Origin: a beta proteobacterium MWH-UniP1
GTDB taxonomy: Bacteria; Pseudomonadota; Gammaproteobacteria; Burkholderiales; Burkholderiaceae_A
Reading direction: 5' to 3'
DNA: 64,000 nt
NCBI GenBank assembly: GCA_036362785.1
Contig: CP143625.1
Coordinates: 1,675,401-1,739,400, forward strand
The translations under genes were made by a program, and so were the position numbers. Numbering within the stretch: the first letter of the stretch is position 1; the number at the start of each line of letters is the position of its first letter. Below the pieces are notes generated by a model. It saw only the letters and a list, made by a program, of their open reading frames with translations, had not been told where the DNA came from and did not search any database. Positions 10,212 through 19,315 of this stretch are shown here, in pieces.

Positions 10212-11195
10212 TTAGTCAGCGAAAGCCCCGGCCTTTTTGATGATCGGGCCCCACAGGTCGATCTGCGACTGCAGCAACTGCTTGTGATAAGCAGGCGTTG
10301 CCTTCTCAGGACCAACCGGAGCAGTTCCCAAACCCTCGAAACGCTTGGCCACTTCAGGATCTTTCAGGGCGGTGTTCAAAGCAGCATTAAGTTTGTCCAA
10401 TGCCTCTTTGGGGGTGCCCTTAGGTGCGTACAGACCGTGCCACACCGTGACTTCGAAGTTTGGCAGGCCAGACTCAGCAACGGTTGGCAGCTGGGACAAG
10501 CCCTCGGTCTTTAAGCGCTGCTTGGTGGTAACCGCATAGCCTTTGACGCTGCCAGCTTTGATTCGGGGTGTGGTGTTGGTGGTCTGGTCACACATGAAGT
10601 CCACCTGGCCGCCCATCAGGTCGGTCATGGCAGGGCCAGTGCCCTTGTAGGCCACTGTGGTCAGGTTGGCATTTAATGCCGACTGGAACAACATGCCGCA
10701 CAGATGGGAAGCAGCACCCAAACCAGCGTTGGCCATGTTCCACTTGTTGGCATCTTTTTTCACCAACTGAACGAACTCTTTCATGTTGGCCGCAGGAAAG
10801 TCTTTGCGTGCAATGAAGGTCATGGGCACTTCATTGATGATGCCAATGTGCTCGAAATCTGTGATTGGGTTGTAAGCCAGCTTGCGATATAAAGCGGGCG
10901 CCGTGCTCATGCCGATGTGGTGGACGAGCAGGGTGTAGCCATCGGGCTTGGCCTTGGCCACAATGCCGGGGCCACGGGTGCCGCCAGCGCCGTCCAGGTT
11001 TTCAACCACGACAGGGCTATTGAGGGCCTTGCGCATGGCATCGGCCATGGTGCGGGCTACCACATCAGTTGGGCCACCAGCCGTAAAGGGCACCACAATT
11101 TTGATTTCACGCTCTGGATAAGCTGCGAATGCCGATGCGCTGACCACTGCCGTGCTGGCAATCATCAGGCTGGATACCAAGTGCTTTAGTTTCAT
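10212..11195 (-). CDS. Tripartite tricarboxylate transporter (Bug/TctC) substrate-binding protein
   Basis: This periplasmic binding protein belongs to the Bug family, which is greatly expanded in Burkholderiales and delivers carboxylates and other small organics. The 327-residue product has a Sec signal peptide (cleavage after ASAFA). The family signatures follow: YPEREIKIVVPFTAGGPTDV, ENLDGAGGTRGP, then KPDGYTLLVHHIG and VAYKGTGPAMTDLMGGQVDF. No tctA or tctB membrane genes are nearby, as is common for orphan Bug genes. It interrupts the carotenoid genes, between crtC and crtB, with no sign that it serves photosynthesis. The ligand cannot be read from sequence. Confidence 0.9.
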   Translation of the reverse strand: MKLKHLVSSLMIASTAVVSASAFAAYPEREIKIVVPFTAGGPTDVVARTMADAMRKALNSPVVVENLDGAGGTRGPGIVAKAKPDGYTLLVHHIGMSTAPALYRKLAYNPITDFEHIGIINEVPMTFIARKDFPAANMKEFVQLVKKDANKWNMANAGLGAASHLCGMLFQSALNANLTTVAYKGTGPAMTDLMGGQVDFMCDQTTNTTPRIKAGSVKGYAVTTKQRLKTEGLSQLPTVAESGLPNFEVTVWHGLYAPKGTPKEALDKLNAALNTALKDPEVAKRFEGLGTAPVGPEKATPAYHKQLLQSQIDLWGPIIKKAGAFAD

Positions 11196-11305
11196 AGGAA
11201 GACCGCTCCTTTTCTCGTTATATAACTTTGAATTTTAGACAGGTTTGGCGTGGGCCTGAATCCGGGTAAGCCTTAGTTGGTCTGCCCTAGAAATGCAGGG
11301 CGACA

Positions 11306-12364
11306 TTAAGTACTCCGCCTTGATCGGACACGCTGGCCTCGGGCGGGGTGGCCGTTGCGCTCCAAGATACCCACTACCGAGGCAAATAGACCAGGGTCTG
11401 GCCGATTTTGTTCACCAGGGGGAACCGCCTGCACCAGAAACTCGATTGCCGGCAGTGGCTTTAACAAATAGTCTTTCTGCGGTGCCAGCAGATAGCTGCT
11501 GACTGCCCGGGCCAGCAAGACGAGCTTTCTTGAACGCGACACGACCGATCGATGGTTGATCGAATCAAAGCGATGCTGCGATAGCTTGCGGCCAATCTCA
11601 GCGTAAATCAGCCGGGCCGCCATGATCGAGGCGCGTGCATCACGGGGCAATGCGGCAATGCCGGTTTCAGCACGGGTGTACAACTGATCAGCGGCGTTTA
11701 ATAGCCGCTTGGTCACCGATGCCAAAGCAGGCGAAAACTCTGGGTTTTCTAAAAACTTATCGGGATCAATGCCCGCCTCGCGAAGCCAGGCCAGGGGCAA
11801 ATAGATTCTTCCGCGTCGGGCATCTTCGCCAACATCGCGCGCAATATTGGTGAGCTGCATGGCCACACCGAGCTCACAGGCACGCGCAACAGTCTGCCGG
11901 GACCGGCCACCCATCACGAGCGTCATCATCGCGCCAACGGTGCCCGCCACTCGGGCGCCATAGTCGTAGAGTTCTTCAATCGTTTCATAACGCCGGCCAG
12001 TGGCATCCCACTGAAAACCATCCAAGAGCGCCAGGGGAAGTGCCTGCGGAATGCCGTAAGCGTGAGCTGTGGCCGCAAAGGCCACATCGGCATCAATGCC
12101 AAAAGGCTCATGGCGATAGATCGCGTCTAAGCGCTCATGCAGATAGGCCATCACCACATCAATCGATGCGCCGGGCGGCATCTCATCCACCGCGTCATCG
12201 GCCACACGACAAAAGGCATAAATGGCCGTAGCCGCACAACGATACCGTGTCGGTAGCAGACGTGAGGCCGCGAAAAAAGAATGCGACCCACCACGCATCA
12301 GTCGCTCGCAGGTGGCATAGACCTCGGGCGAATGAATATGCAGCTGGGCAGCACGGTTAGGCAT
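11306..12364 (-). CDS. crtB: Phytoene synthase
   Basis: CrtB condenses two geranylgeranyl diphosphates to phytoene. The 352-residue product shows the squalene/phytoene synthase fold motifs: SFFAASRLLPTRYR, first Asp-rich motif FCRVADDAVDEM, and second Asp-rich motif NIARDVGEDARRGRIYLP. The C-terminal tail (GHPARGQRVRSRRST) is basic and probably not conserved. The start overlaps the crtI stop by eight bases, so the pair is a translationally coupled crtI-crtB operon. Confidence 0.95.
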   Translation of the reverse strand: MPNRAAQLHIHSPEVYATCERLMRGGSHSFFAASRLLPTRYRCAATAIYAFCRVADDAVDEMPPGASIDVVMAYLHERLDAIYRHEPFGIDADVAFAATAHAYGIPQALPLALLDGFQWDATGRRYETIEELYDYGARVAGTVGAMMTLVMGGRSRQTVARACELGVAMQLTNIARDVGEDARRGRIYLPLAWLREAGIDPDKFLENPEFSPALASVTKRLLNAADQLYTRAETGIAALPRDARASIMAARLIYAEIGRKLSQHRFDSINHRSVVSRSRKLVLLARAVSSYLLAPQKDYLLKPLPAIEFLVQAVPPGEQNRPDPGLFASVVGILERNGHPARGQRVRSRRST

Positions 12365-13877
12365 GTTGGGGCACCAGACTGTCGGCCTTTGGAATCACGG
12401 CCTCAAGCGCCATGGCCGAGGCAATCACACCTGGAATGCCAGCACCAGGATGGGTACTTGCGCCCACCATGAACAGCCGATCAATGTCTTCGCTTCGGTT
12501 GTGTGGCCGAAACCAGGCACTCTGCAAAAGAATTGGCTCGGGACCAAACGCTGCACCGCGATAAGACAGCAAACGATTCTGAAAATCTAAGGGCGTGGTC
12601 ACTAACGATTCGGTGATGTGCGCTTCAAAGCCCGGCATGATCGTGTCGTTTAAGTACTTGGCAATCGCCTGGCGATAGGGCTCCGCCTTCTGTGCCCAAT
12701 CGGTGCCATCTTCCAAATGCGGCACGGGCGAAAGCACATAAAAAGTGTCATGGCCTGGTGGCGCCACGGATGGGTCACTGGCACTTGGCCGGTGCAGATA
12801 CAGACTGAAATCATCGGCCAGATGTTGCCGCTTGAAAATGTCGGTCAACAGCTCTTTGTAACGCGGCCCCATCAGAATCGTGTGATGCATCACGTCTGAG
12901 TATTGCTTGTTGGTACCGAAGTACCAGACAAACAGACTCATCGACGACTTCATGCGTTTGATTTTTTTGTCCGTCCAGTGCTTGCGATGTTCTGGCGCGA
13001 TCAGATGTTTATAGGTCCACGCGGTGTCGCTATTGCAGACCACAATATCGGCCTTGATTTCTTCGCCGTTGGCCAGGACCACACCTGTGGCGCGGCCCTT
13101 GTCCACTGTAATTTGCTTGACCTCTGCACGGCAGCGGACTTCATGGCCTTGGCCATTGATCAAATCAACCAGTCCCTTAATCAGGGCACCGGTGCCACCC
13201 ATGGCCCAATGCACGCCATGGCGGCGTTCTAATGAATTAATCAGTGAATAAACACAGGTGACCGAAAATGGATTGCCGCCAATCAACAGCGGATGAAAAC
13301 TAAAGACCATGCGCAATTTGGGATTGCGCATGTATTGGGCCGCCATGCTGTAAATGCTTTTCCATGCCTGCATGCGAAACATGGACGGCATGGCCGCGAA
13401 TAAATCGGTAATGTCGTCAAAGACTTTGGTACTCAGGCCGATAAAACCCAGCCGATAACACTTCTCGGCTTCTTTAAAGAAGGCTTCATAGCCCGGCAGG
13501 TCGTCGGGCGCAAACCGGGCGACTTCGCGGCGCATGGCCTCGGGGTCGCCGGAGTAATCGAAGTGTGTGCCGTCATCAAACCGAATCCGGTAAAAGGGGT
13601 CCATCGGTTTTAGCGTGACGTAATCCGACATGCGTTTGCCGCAGATGGACCAGAGTTCTTCCAACAGGAATGGTGCCGTGACGATCGTTGGGCCGGCGTC
13701 AAACACGTGGCCGCCTCGGCGGTGGACGTAGGCCCTGCCCCCCGGCTGATCTAGCTTTTCCAGGACGGTGACCCGGTAACCTTTGACCCCAAGGCGAATG
13801 GCTGCTGCCAAGCCACCAAAACCGCTTCCCACCACCACGGCGTGTGGCTTTGCGGGCACAACATTTGGACTCTTCAT
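12357..13877 (-). CDS. crtI: Phytoene desaturase
   Basis: CrtI carries out the desaturations of phytoene to neurosporene or lycopene. The 506-residue product has the N-terminal FAD-binding motif (VVVGSGFGGLAAAIRLG, about residues 15-31), VTVLEKLDQPGGRAYV, FDAGPTIVTAPFLLEELW, and the C-terminal motif FMVGASTHPGAGIPGVIASA. It is first of the crtI-crtB pair and is transcribed divergently from bchG. The short intergenic region has a near-match PpsR site. Confidence 0.95.
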   Translation of the reverse strand: MKSPNVVPAKPHAVVVGSGFGGLAAAIRLGVKGYRVTVLEKLDQPGGRAYVHRRGGHVFDAGPTIVTAPFLLEELWSICGKRMSDYVTLKPMDPFYRIRFDDGTHFDYSGDPEAMRREVARFAPDDLPGYEAFFKEAEKCYRLGFIGLSTKVFDDITDLFAAMPSMFRMQAWKSIYSMAAQYMRNPKLRMVFSFHPLLIGGNPFSVTCVYSLINSLERRHGVHWAMGGTGALIKGLVDLINGQGHEVRCRAEVKQITVDKGRATGVVLANGEEIKADIVVCNSDTAWTYKHLIAPEHRKHWTDKKIKRMKSSMSLFVWYFGTNKQYSDVMHHTILMGPRYKELLTDIFKRQHLADDFSLYLHRPSASDPSVAPPGHDTFYVLSPVPHLEDGTDWAQKAEPYRQAIAKYLNDTIMPGFEAHITESLVTTPLDFQNRLLSYRGAAFGPEPILLQSAWFRPHNRSEDIDRLFMVGASTHPGAGIPGVIASAMALEAVIPKADSLVPQHA

Positions 13878-13891
13878 GCTTTGATTGTAAG

Positions 13892-13909
13892 TGTAAGTTT
13901 TAGTTGACG
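13892..13909. promoter_or_regulatory. Probable PpsR-type site between crtI and bchG
   Basis: TGT-N12-ACG, one mismatch from the PpsR consensus, in the 61-base gap between divergent crtI and bchG. A second inverted repeat, TTGAC-N10-GTCAA (13904-13923), overlaps it. Position and partial match make it a candidate rather than a firm site. Confidence 0.45.
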
Positions 13910-13938
13910 GTTGAATATGTCAATACGAAAATGGCACG

Positions 13939-14835
13939 ATGAGTCAATCCGTGTCGCCCCGAGCCCTGCCCGACCCTGCGGCAGTCGCCGAACTGCTCAA
14001 GCCCATTACCTGGTTTCCTCCAATGTGGGCGTTTACTTGCGGTGTAATCGCCTCCGGTATTGATTTATTTCCGAACTGGCCGATTATTTTGATTGGCCTG
14101 CTGCTGACCGGCCCCCTGGTCTGTGCCACCAGCCAGGCCGTCAACGACTGGTACGACCGCCATGTCGATGCCATTAACGAACCGAATCGACCGATCCCGA
14201 GCGGAAGAATTCCCGGCCGCTGGGGCCTGTTTATTGCCATTGGCTGGACTGGCCTGTCCCTGGTGGTGGCCACCGCGCTTGGTGCCTGGGGGTTTGCCGC
14301 CACGGTCTTGGCCCTGATCCTGGCCTGGGCCTACAGCATGCCACCCCTTCGGCTCAAGCAAAACGGCTGGTGGGGCAATGCGGCCTGTGGCCTGAGTTAT
14401 GAAAGCCTGGCCTGGATCACCGGGTCGGCTGTAATGATGGGCGGCATGATGCCCAGCCCATCTTCCATGGGACTGGCCCTGCTCTATGGCCTGGGCGCCC
14501 ACGGCATCATGACCCTGAATGACTTCAAATCCGTGAAGGGTGATCAGCAGATGGGCGTGCGCTCGTTGCCAGTGCAACTTGGTGTACAGCGTGCCGCACA
14601 ACTTGCCTGCTGGACCATGGCCCTGCCCCAAGTCGTGGTGATTGGCATGGTCTGGTCATGGGGGGCTCCGATTCATGCGCTGGCCATTGTTGGCCTGCTA
14701 ATTGGCCAAATTATTTTGATGCGTTGGTTTTTGCAATCGCCAAGTGATCGGGCGCTCTACTACAGCGGTTTTGGTGTGCCGATCTATGTGTCGGGCATGA
14801 TGGTGAGCGCATTTGCATTACGGATCACCACATGA
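13939..14835 (+). CDS. bchG: Bacteriochlorophyll synthase (bacteriochlorophyllide esterification)
   Basis: BchG attaches geranylgeranyl (or phytyl) diphosphate to bacteriochlorophyllide a in the membrane. The 298-residue product is a UbiA-family polytopic prenyltransferase with the Asp-rich motif AVNDWYDRHVDAINEPNRPI near residue 70 and the second motif AYSMPPLRLKQNGWWGN near 133. The DFKSVKGDQQMGVRSLPVQL segment is characteristic of chlorophyll synthases. The stop overlaps the next start by four bases. Order bchG-bch2-bchP is conserved in purple bacteria. Confidence 0.95.
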   Translation: MSQSVSPRALPDPAAVAELLKPITWFPPMWAFTCGVIASGIDLFPNWPIILIGLLLTGPLVCATSQAVNDWYDRHVDAINEPNRPIPSGRIPGRWGLFIAIGWTGLSLVVATALGAWGFAATVLALILAWAYSMPPLRLKQNGWWGNAACGLSYESLAWITGSAVMMGGMMPSPSSMGLALLYGLGAHGIMTLNDFKSVKGDQQMGVRSLPVQLGVQRAAQLACWTMALPQVVVIGMVWSWGAPIHALAIVGLLIGQIILMRWFLQSPSDRALYYSGFGVPIYVSGMMVSAFALRITT

Positions 14836-16232
14836 ACAGCATCACCAATCCAACACTTACAAACATCAAGCCCTTCGGCTGGCTGGCCATTGTGCGGCTG
14901 GGCCTGGCGCAATTTAGCCTTGGTGCCATCGTTGTACTCACCACATCCACATTGAATCGTGTGATGGTGATTGAGCTCGCCCTGCCGGCTTTGCTGCCAG
15001 GCATCTTGGTGGCCCTGCATTACGCAGTACAGATGCTTCGGCCACGCATGGGTTATGGCTCTGACATGATGGGCCGTTGCACGCCATGGATTCTGGGTGG
15101 CATGACCATTCTGGGGGTCGGCGGCGTAATGGCCGCAACCGCCACCACACTCATGGCCACAAGCGTTTTGTGGGGTGGCTCGCTCGCCTTTGCGGCCTTC
15201 TCTTTGATTGGCGTGGGCGTCAGCGCGTCGGGCACCTCTGTTCTTGTCTTGTTGGCCAAGCGTGTGGAAGACCAACGCCGCGCAGCAGCAGCCACGATTG
15301 TCTGGCTCATGATGATTACTGGTCTGGCCATGACCGCCGGCATTACCGGCCAGATGCTTGATCCCTATTCGCATGAACGTCTGTTGGTGATTGCCACCGT
15401 GGTGTCCTTGGCTGCGATTGCGCTGACGTTTCTTGCGCTCTACAAATTAGAAGGCCAGGCCGGCTCGATTAACCCCAACTCGGTCAACGACACGACCACA
15501 GAAAAGTCCAGCTTTAAAGAGGCCATCGGCCAGGTCTGGAATGAACCAGCAGCCCGTCGATTCACGGTCTTTGTGTTTGTATCGATGCTGGCGTTTTCTG
15601 CACAGGATTTAATCCTGGAGCCCTTTGCTGGGATCGTTTTTAATTTCACGCCTGGCGAGACCACTGGGTTGTCTGGCCTACAGCATGGCGGTGTGCTCTG
15701 CGGCATGATTCTTTGTGCCTTTACCTGCGGCCGCTTTGGCGGCCGTTTTGGCGACCGCCAGTTTGGTTCCTTACGCAGTTGGACCGTGGGGGGCTGTATT
15801 GCATCGTCACTCGCACTCTTTAGCCTGGTAGCCGCCGGCATGGTGGGGCCCGGCTATCCATTAAAAATCACGGTCTTCTTATTAGGCGCATCGAACGGTG
15901 CATTTTCAATTGCCGCTATCGCATCCATGATGCGACTGGCCGGCGAAGGCCGTGGCCAGCGAGAAGGCACACGCGTGGGCCTTTGGGGCGCGGCACAGGC
16001 GATCGCCTTTGGCGCGGGGGGCTTGATCGGTGCCACCGCCAGCGACATTAGCCGGCGCTTTATCGATGACCCGGGTCTTGCGTATGGCGTGGTGTTTTTT
16101 GCCGAAGCAGGGCTTTTCTTAGTCGCCGCACGACTTGCACTTGGCATTGATGCCGACCTGGATGAAGCAGCGCAACAGCCTGCCACCAGCACAACCTCAT
16201 GGAAAAGAGAGGAAGGCCATGAACCCGCTTAA
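14832..16232 (+). CDS. BCH2/LhaA/PucC-family membrane protein of the PGC
   Basis: This 466-residue protein belongs to the major-facilitator-like PucC/LhaA/Bch2 family, linked to assembly or pigment delivery for light-harvesting complexes. It has about twelve hydrophobic segments and family signatures such as LNRVMVIELALPALLPGILV, RPRMGYGSDMMGRCTPWILG and NEPAARRFTVFVFVSM. Its place between bchG and bchP is that of bch2 (orf428) in Rhodobacter. Both ends overlap its neighbours (4 and 14 bases). Which family member it is functionally is inferred only from position; lhaA itself would be expected near puhA, outside the window. Confidence 0.87.
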   Translation: MNSITNPTLTNIKPFGWLAIVRLGLAQFSLGAIVVLTTSTLNRVMVIELALPALLPGILVALHYAVQMLRPRMGYGSDMMGRCTPWILGGMTILGVGGVMAATATTLMATSVLWGGSLAFAAFSLIGVGVSASGTSVLVLLAKRVEDQRRAAAATIVWLMMITGLAMTAGITGQMLDPYSHERLLVIATVVSLAAIALTFLALYKLEGQAGSINPNSVNDTTTEKSSFKEAIGQVWNEPAARRFTVFVFVSMLAFSAQDLILEPFAGIVFNFTPGETTGLSGLQHGGVLCGMILCAFTCGRFGGRFGDRQFGSLRSWTVGGCIASSLALFSLVAAGMVGPGYPLKITVFLLGASNGAFSIAAIASMMRLAGEGRGQREGTRVGLWGAAQAIAFGAGGLIGATASDISRRFIDDPGLAYGVVFFAEAGLFLVAARLALGIDADLDEAAQQPATSTTSWKREEGHEPA

Positions 16233-17439
16233 TTCAAATGATATTCAGACTTTTGACGTCGCCGTGATTGGTGGCGGCCCAGCCGGTGCCACCGCCGCAG
16301 ACGATCTGGCACTCAAGGGCTTTTCGGTCATGCTGCTCGATCGCGCCGGCCGCATCAAACCCTGTGGTGGTGCCATTCCGCCGCGGGCCATGAAGGATTT
16401 TCTTATTCCGGATTCCATGTTGGTGGCCCATGCGACCAAGGCCCGGATGATTTCGCCAACCTTTAAAAAAGTCGACATTCCCATTGAAAACGGGTTTGTG
16501 GGCTTGGTTGACCGCTGCGAATTTGATGAATGGCTTCGCGAGCGTGCGCAGTCTCATGGCGCTGATCGCCGCATTGGCACCTTTGATCATTTGGAACACT
16601 TAAGCGATGGCAGCGCCATCGTGCATTACAACGGCCGAAACACGGCAGGCGATACCGAGACCTTCCCCGCCAAGGTCCGCGCCAAAGTCGTGATCGGCGC
16701 CGATGGCGCCAAGTCAGAAGTTGCCCGCCAAAACATCCGTGATGCCGAAAAAACCAAATATGTGTTTGCGTATCACGAGATCGTGAAAACCCCTGAACAG
16801 CCCCCTGCCGACTACGAGGCATCGCGCTGCGATGTGTACTACAACGGCAAGATGTCGCCCGATTTCTACGGCTGGGTCTTCCCCCATGGCGCAACGGCCA
16901 GCATTGGGGTTGGCAGTGCCGACAAGGGCTTTTCACTTCGCAATGCCACCGCGCTCGTACGCCAGGCAGCGGGCTTAGACTCTGCCGAAACGCTACGCCG
17001 CGAGGGTGCGCCGATCCCGCTCAAACCATTGCGCTACTGGGATAACAAAAAAAATGTGGTGCTCGCCGGCGACGCTGCGGGTGTCGTCGCACCCGCATCG
17101 GGCGAAGGCATCTATTACGCCATGGCTGGCGGCCGCTTTGCTGCCGAGGCCGCCGAGATGTTTCTGAAGACCGGCAACGTCAAGGCACTGGCCACCGCCC
17201 GCAAGCGCTTCATGAAAGAGCATGGTCGCGTGTTTTGGATTCTGGGGCTGCTACAGAAGTTCTGGTATTCCAGCGACAAACGCCGCGAGAAATTTGTGAA
17301 GATCTGCGAAGACAAAGACGTGCAAACGCTCACGTTTGAGTCTTATATGCACAAAAAACTGGTCCGCAAAAAACCCATGGCCCATATCCGAATCTTCTTC
17401 AAGGATATGGCCCACCTGCTGGGCATTGCCAAGGCTTAA
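16219..17439 (+). CDS. bchP: Geranylgeranyl (bacterio)chlorophyll reductase
   Basis: BchP reduces the geranylgeranyl tail of bacteriochlorophyll to phytyl. The 406-residue flavoprotein starts at ATG 16219, preceded by GAGAGGAAGG; the longer frame from 16135 reads inside the preceding gene. It has the FAD motif VAVIGGGPAGATAADDLALK near residue 11, DRAGRIKPCGGAIPPRA, VIGADGAKSEVARQ, and NVVLAGDAAGVVAPASGEGI. It is the last gene of bchG-bch2-bchP and its stop overlaps the convergent tspO stop by four bases. Confidence 0.95.
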   Translation: MNPLNSNDIQTFDVAVIGGGPAGATAADDLALKGFSVMLLDRAGRIKPCGGAIPPRAMKDFLIPDSMLVAHATKARMISPTFKKVDIPIENGFVGLVDRCEFDEWLRERAQSHGADRRIGTFDHLEHLSDGSAIVHYNGRNTAGDTETFPAKVRAKVVIGADGAKSEVARQNIRDAEKTKYVFAYHEIVKTPEQPPADYEASRCDVYYNGKMSPDFYGWVFPHGATASIGVGSADKGFSLRNATALVRQAAGLDSAETLRREGAPIPLKPLRYWDNKKNVVLAGDAAGVVAPASGEGIYYAMAGGRFAAEAAEMFLKTGNVKALATARKRFMKEHGRVFWILGLLQKFWYSSDKRREKFVKICEDKDVQTLTFESYMHKKLVRKKPMAHIRIFFKDMAHLLGIAKA

Positions 17440-17933
17440 AACGGCCCGTTGAGCTGCACGTTGGCGTAGTTGAGAAAGCCCGCGATCGTAACCCAGGCCA
17501 AATAGGGCAGCAGAATCACGCTGGCCAGCCGCGAGATCTTCCAAAAGGTCCAGATAATCGCGGCAATCGACAGCCACAGGAAGACCAATTCCACTATGGC
17601 CCAATCGGGCCGCTTGACCGTGAAAAACAGCATGCTCCACAGCACATGCAAGATGCTGTTAATCCCAAAGAGCGCCAGGATCTGCACCCGTTGGGCGGGG
17701 TGCGTGGTGCGCCGCCACGCCATCACTCCCGCAATCACGATCAGAACAAAGATGGATGTCCAGATGACACCAAAGGCCCAGTCGGGCGGCTTCCAGTCTG
17801 GCTGCTTCAGGTTCTGATACCAGGGGCCTAGGTCGGTGAGCATCTGGCCCAAGACCGATACGGCCGACACCCAGATCACGGCCACCGCAATCTGCCGCAC
17901 TAGGGTCCAGTTGGAAGAAGGGTTTGTACTCAT
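17436..17933 (-). CDS. tspO: TspO/MBR family tryptophan-rich sensory protein
   Basis: TspO is a five-helix membrane protein that binds porphyrins. In Rhodobacter sphaeroides it acts as an oxygen-linked negative modulator of photopigment gene expression. The 165-residue product has five hydrophobic segments and the family signatures WYQNLKQPDWKPPDWAFGVIWT near residues 38-59 and YLAWVTIAGFLNYANVQLN at the end. It converges on bchP with overlapping stop codons. A regulatory link to the PGC is inferred from the family and the location. Confidence 0.93.
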   Translation of the reverse strand: MSTNPSSNWTLVRQIAVAVIWVSAVSVLGQMLTDLGPWYQNLKQPDWKPPDWAFGVIWTSIFVLIVIAGVMAWRRTTHPAQRVQILALFGINSILHVLWSMLFFTVKRPDWAIVELVFLWLSIAAIIWTFWKISRLASVILLPYLAWVTIAGFLNYANVQLNGPF

Positions 17934-18060
17934 AGCCGACAGTGTAGAGGGTTTCAGCCTGAAGAAGCGCTAAGAAATCCGTAAACTACGCGGTGTTTGA
18001 CTGCCGCGCTAGTGATGCACCTGCGGCGTTTTCCCGATTAATTTTTTTCTGGAGATTTGC

Positions 18061-19227
18061 ATGAGCGTATCCCCGATGAAACAACGTGTCGTTAAAAATG
18101 CTGTAGTGCTGAGCCTGACTGCCGTGGCCATTGGCTTGGCGGGCTGCTCCAAACAAGACGGTTCCGTGAAAATTGGCCATGTGGCCCCCATGACGGGCAA
18201 CCAGGCCCACCTGGGCAAAGACAATGAAGCCGGTGCCAAACTGGCCATCGCCGATCTGAACAAAGCTGGCGTGCAGATCAACGGCAAGCCGGTGACCTTT
18301 ACCCTGGTCTCTGAAGACGATGGCGCCGACCCCAAGCAAGGCACCGCAGCCGCCCAGAAATTGGTGGATGCCAAGGTTGCCGGTGTGATTGGCCACCTGA
18401 ACTCGGGCACCAGTATTCCCGCATCGAAAATCTACAGCGACGCTGGCATTGCCCAGATCTCGCCCGCTTCGACCAACCCCAAGTACACCATGCAGGGCTT
18501 TAAAACCACCTTCCGTGTCGTGGCCAACGATGCGCAGCTTGGTGGCACCCTGGGCAAGTACGCTGTTCAGGAACTGAAGGGCAAGAGCATTGCCGTGATT
18601 GATGACCGCACGGCCTATGGCCAGGGCGTGGCCGATGAATTCGCCAAGGGTGTTGAAGCCGCCGGTGGCAAAGTGGTGGACCGTCAGTTCACCACCGACA
18701 AATCGACCGACTTCATGTCGATTCTGACAGCCATTCGCGCCAAAAAGCCTGACGTCGTGTTTTACGGTGGCATGGATGCGGTTGCTGGCCCCATGCTGCG
18801 CCAGATGGAGCAGTTAAAAATTAACGCGAAGGTCATGGGTGGTGACGGCATGTGTACCAGCGAATTGCCAAAGCTGGCGGGCAATGCAGTCGGCAACAAC
18901 AAGATCTTCTGTGCTGAAGCCGGTGGTGTGATCGGTGCTTACGAAAAGAAACTGGCTGATTTCCGTGAGCGGTTCCAAAAAGAAACCGGCGCAGAGGTGA
19001 AACTCTATGCACCTTACGTCTACGACGCCACCATGGTTCTGGTAGAGGCCATGAAAAAGGCCAATTCGACCGACCCCAAAAAGTATCTGCCCGAGCTGGC
19101 CAAGATCCAGTACGACGGCGTAACGGGTCCCATCTCGTTTGACGAGAAAGGCGATATCAAAGGCGGCACTCTGTCGCTCTACACCTATCGCAGCGGCAAG
19201 CGTGAACTGGTCAAGGTGATTCAGTAA
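18061..19227 (+). CDS. Branched-chain amino-acid ABC transporter substrate-binding protein (LivJ/K type)
   Basis: Type 1 periplasmic binding protein of the Leu/Ile/Val family. The 388-residue product has an N-terminal signal with a lipobox-like LAGC at about residues 26-29, suggesting a lipoprotein. The family sequence follows: VKIGHVAPMTGNQAHLGKDN, GVIGHLNSGTSIPASKIYSD, and VVDRQFTTDKSTDFMSILTA. GGAG precedes the ATG by eight bases. It heads a five-gene liv operon inserted in the PGC between tspO and hemN. Substrate range (amino acids, amides, aromatics) cannot be told. Confidence 0.93.
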   Translation: MSVSPMKQRVVKNAVVLSLTAVAIGLAGCSKQDGSVKIGHVAPMTGNQAHLGKDNEAGAKLAIADLNKAGVQINGKPVTFTLVSEDDGADPKQGTAAAQKLVDAKVAGVIGHLNSGTSIPASKIYSDAGIAQISPASTNPKYTMQGFKTTFRVVANDAQLGGTLGKYAVQELKGKSIAVIDDRTAYGQGVADEFAKGVEAAGGKVVDRQFTTDKSTDFMSILTAIRAKKPDVVFYGGMDAVAGPMLRQMEQLKINAKVMGGDGMCTSELPKLAGNAVGNNKIFCAEAGGVIGAYEKKLADFRERFQKETGAEVKLYAPYVYDATMVLVEAMKKANSTDPKKYLPELAKIQYDGVTGPISFDEKGDIKGGTLSLYTYRSGKRELVKVIQ

Positions 19228-19235
19228 GGCAATGC

Positions 19236-19259
19236 TTGGGGGGGCCACGTGCCCCCCAA
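19236..19259 (+). other. GC-rich intercistronic hairpin in the liv operon
   Basis: TTGGGGGG (19236-19243) pairs with CCCCCCAA (19252-19259) around an eight-base loop, just after the binding-protein gene. No T-run follows. Such hairpins often stabilise the upstream message so the binding protein exceeds the permeases. Confidence 0.65.
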
Positions 19260-19315
19260 CAATTCCGCGAACGCGCAACTCATCACTTGATTAAAGTGAC
19301 TCCTATAGCCTGACT

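Noticed and set aside
14065-15374. Long minus-strand frames opposite bchG and the bch2-type gene
   Set aside because: Both are shadows of conserved membrane-protein genes; their translations are low-complexity and His/Gly/Gln-rich.
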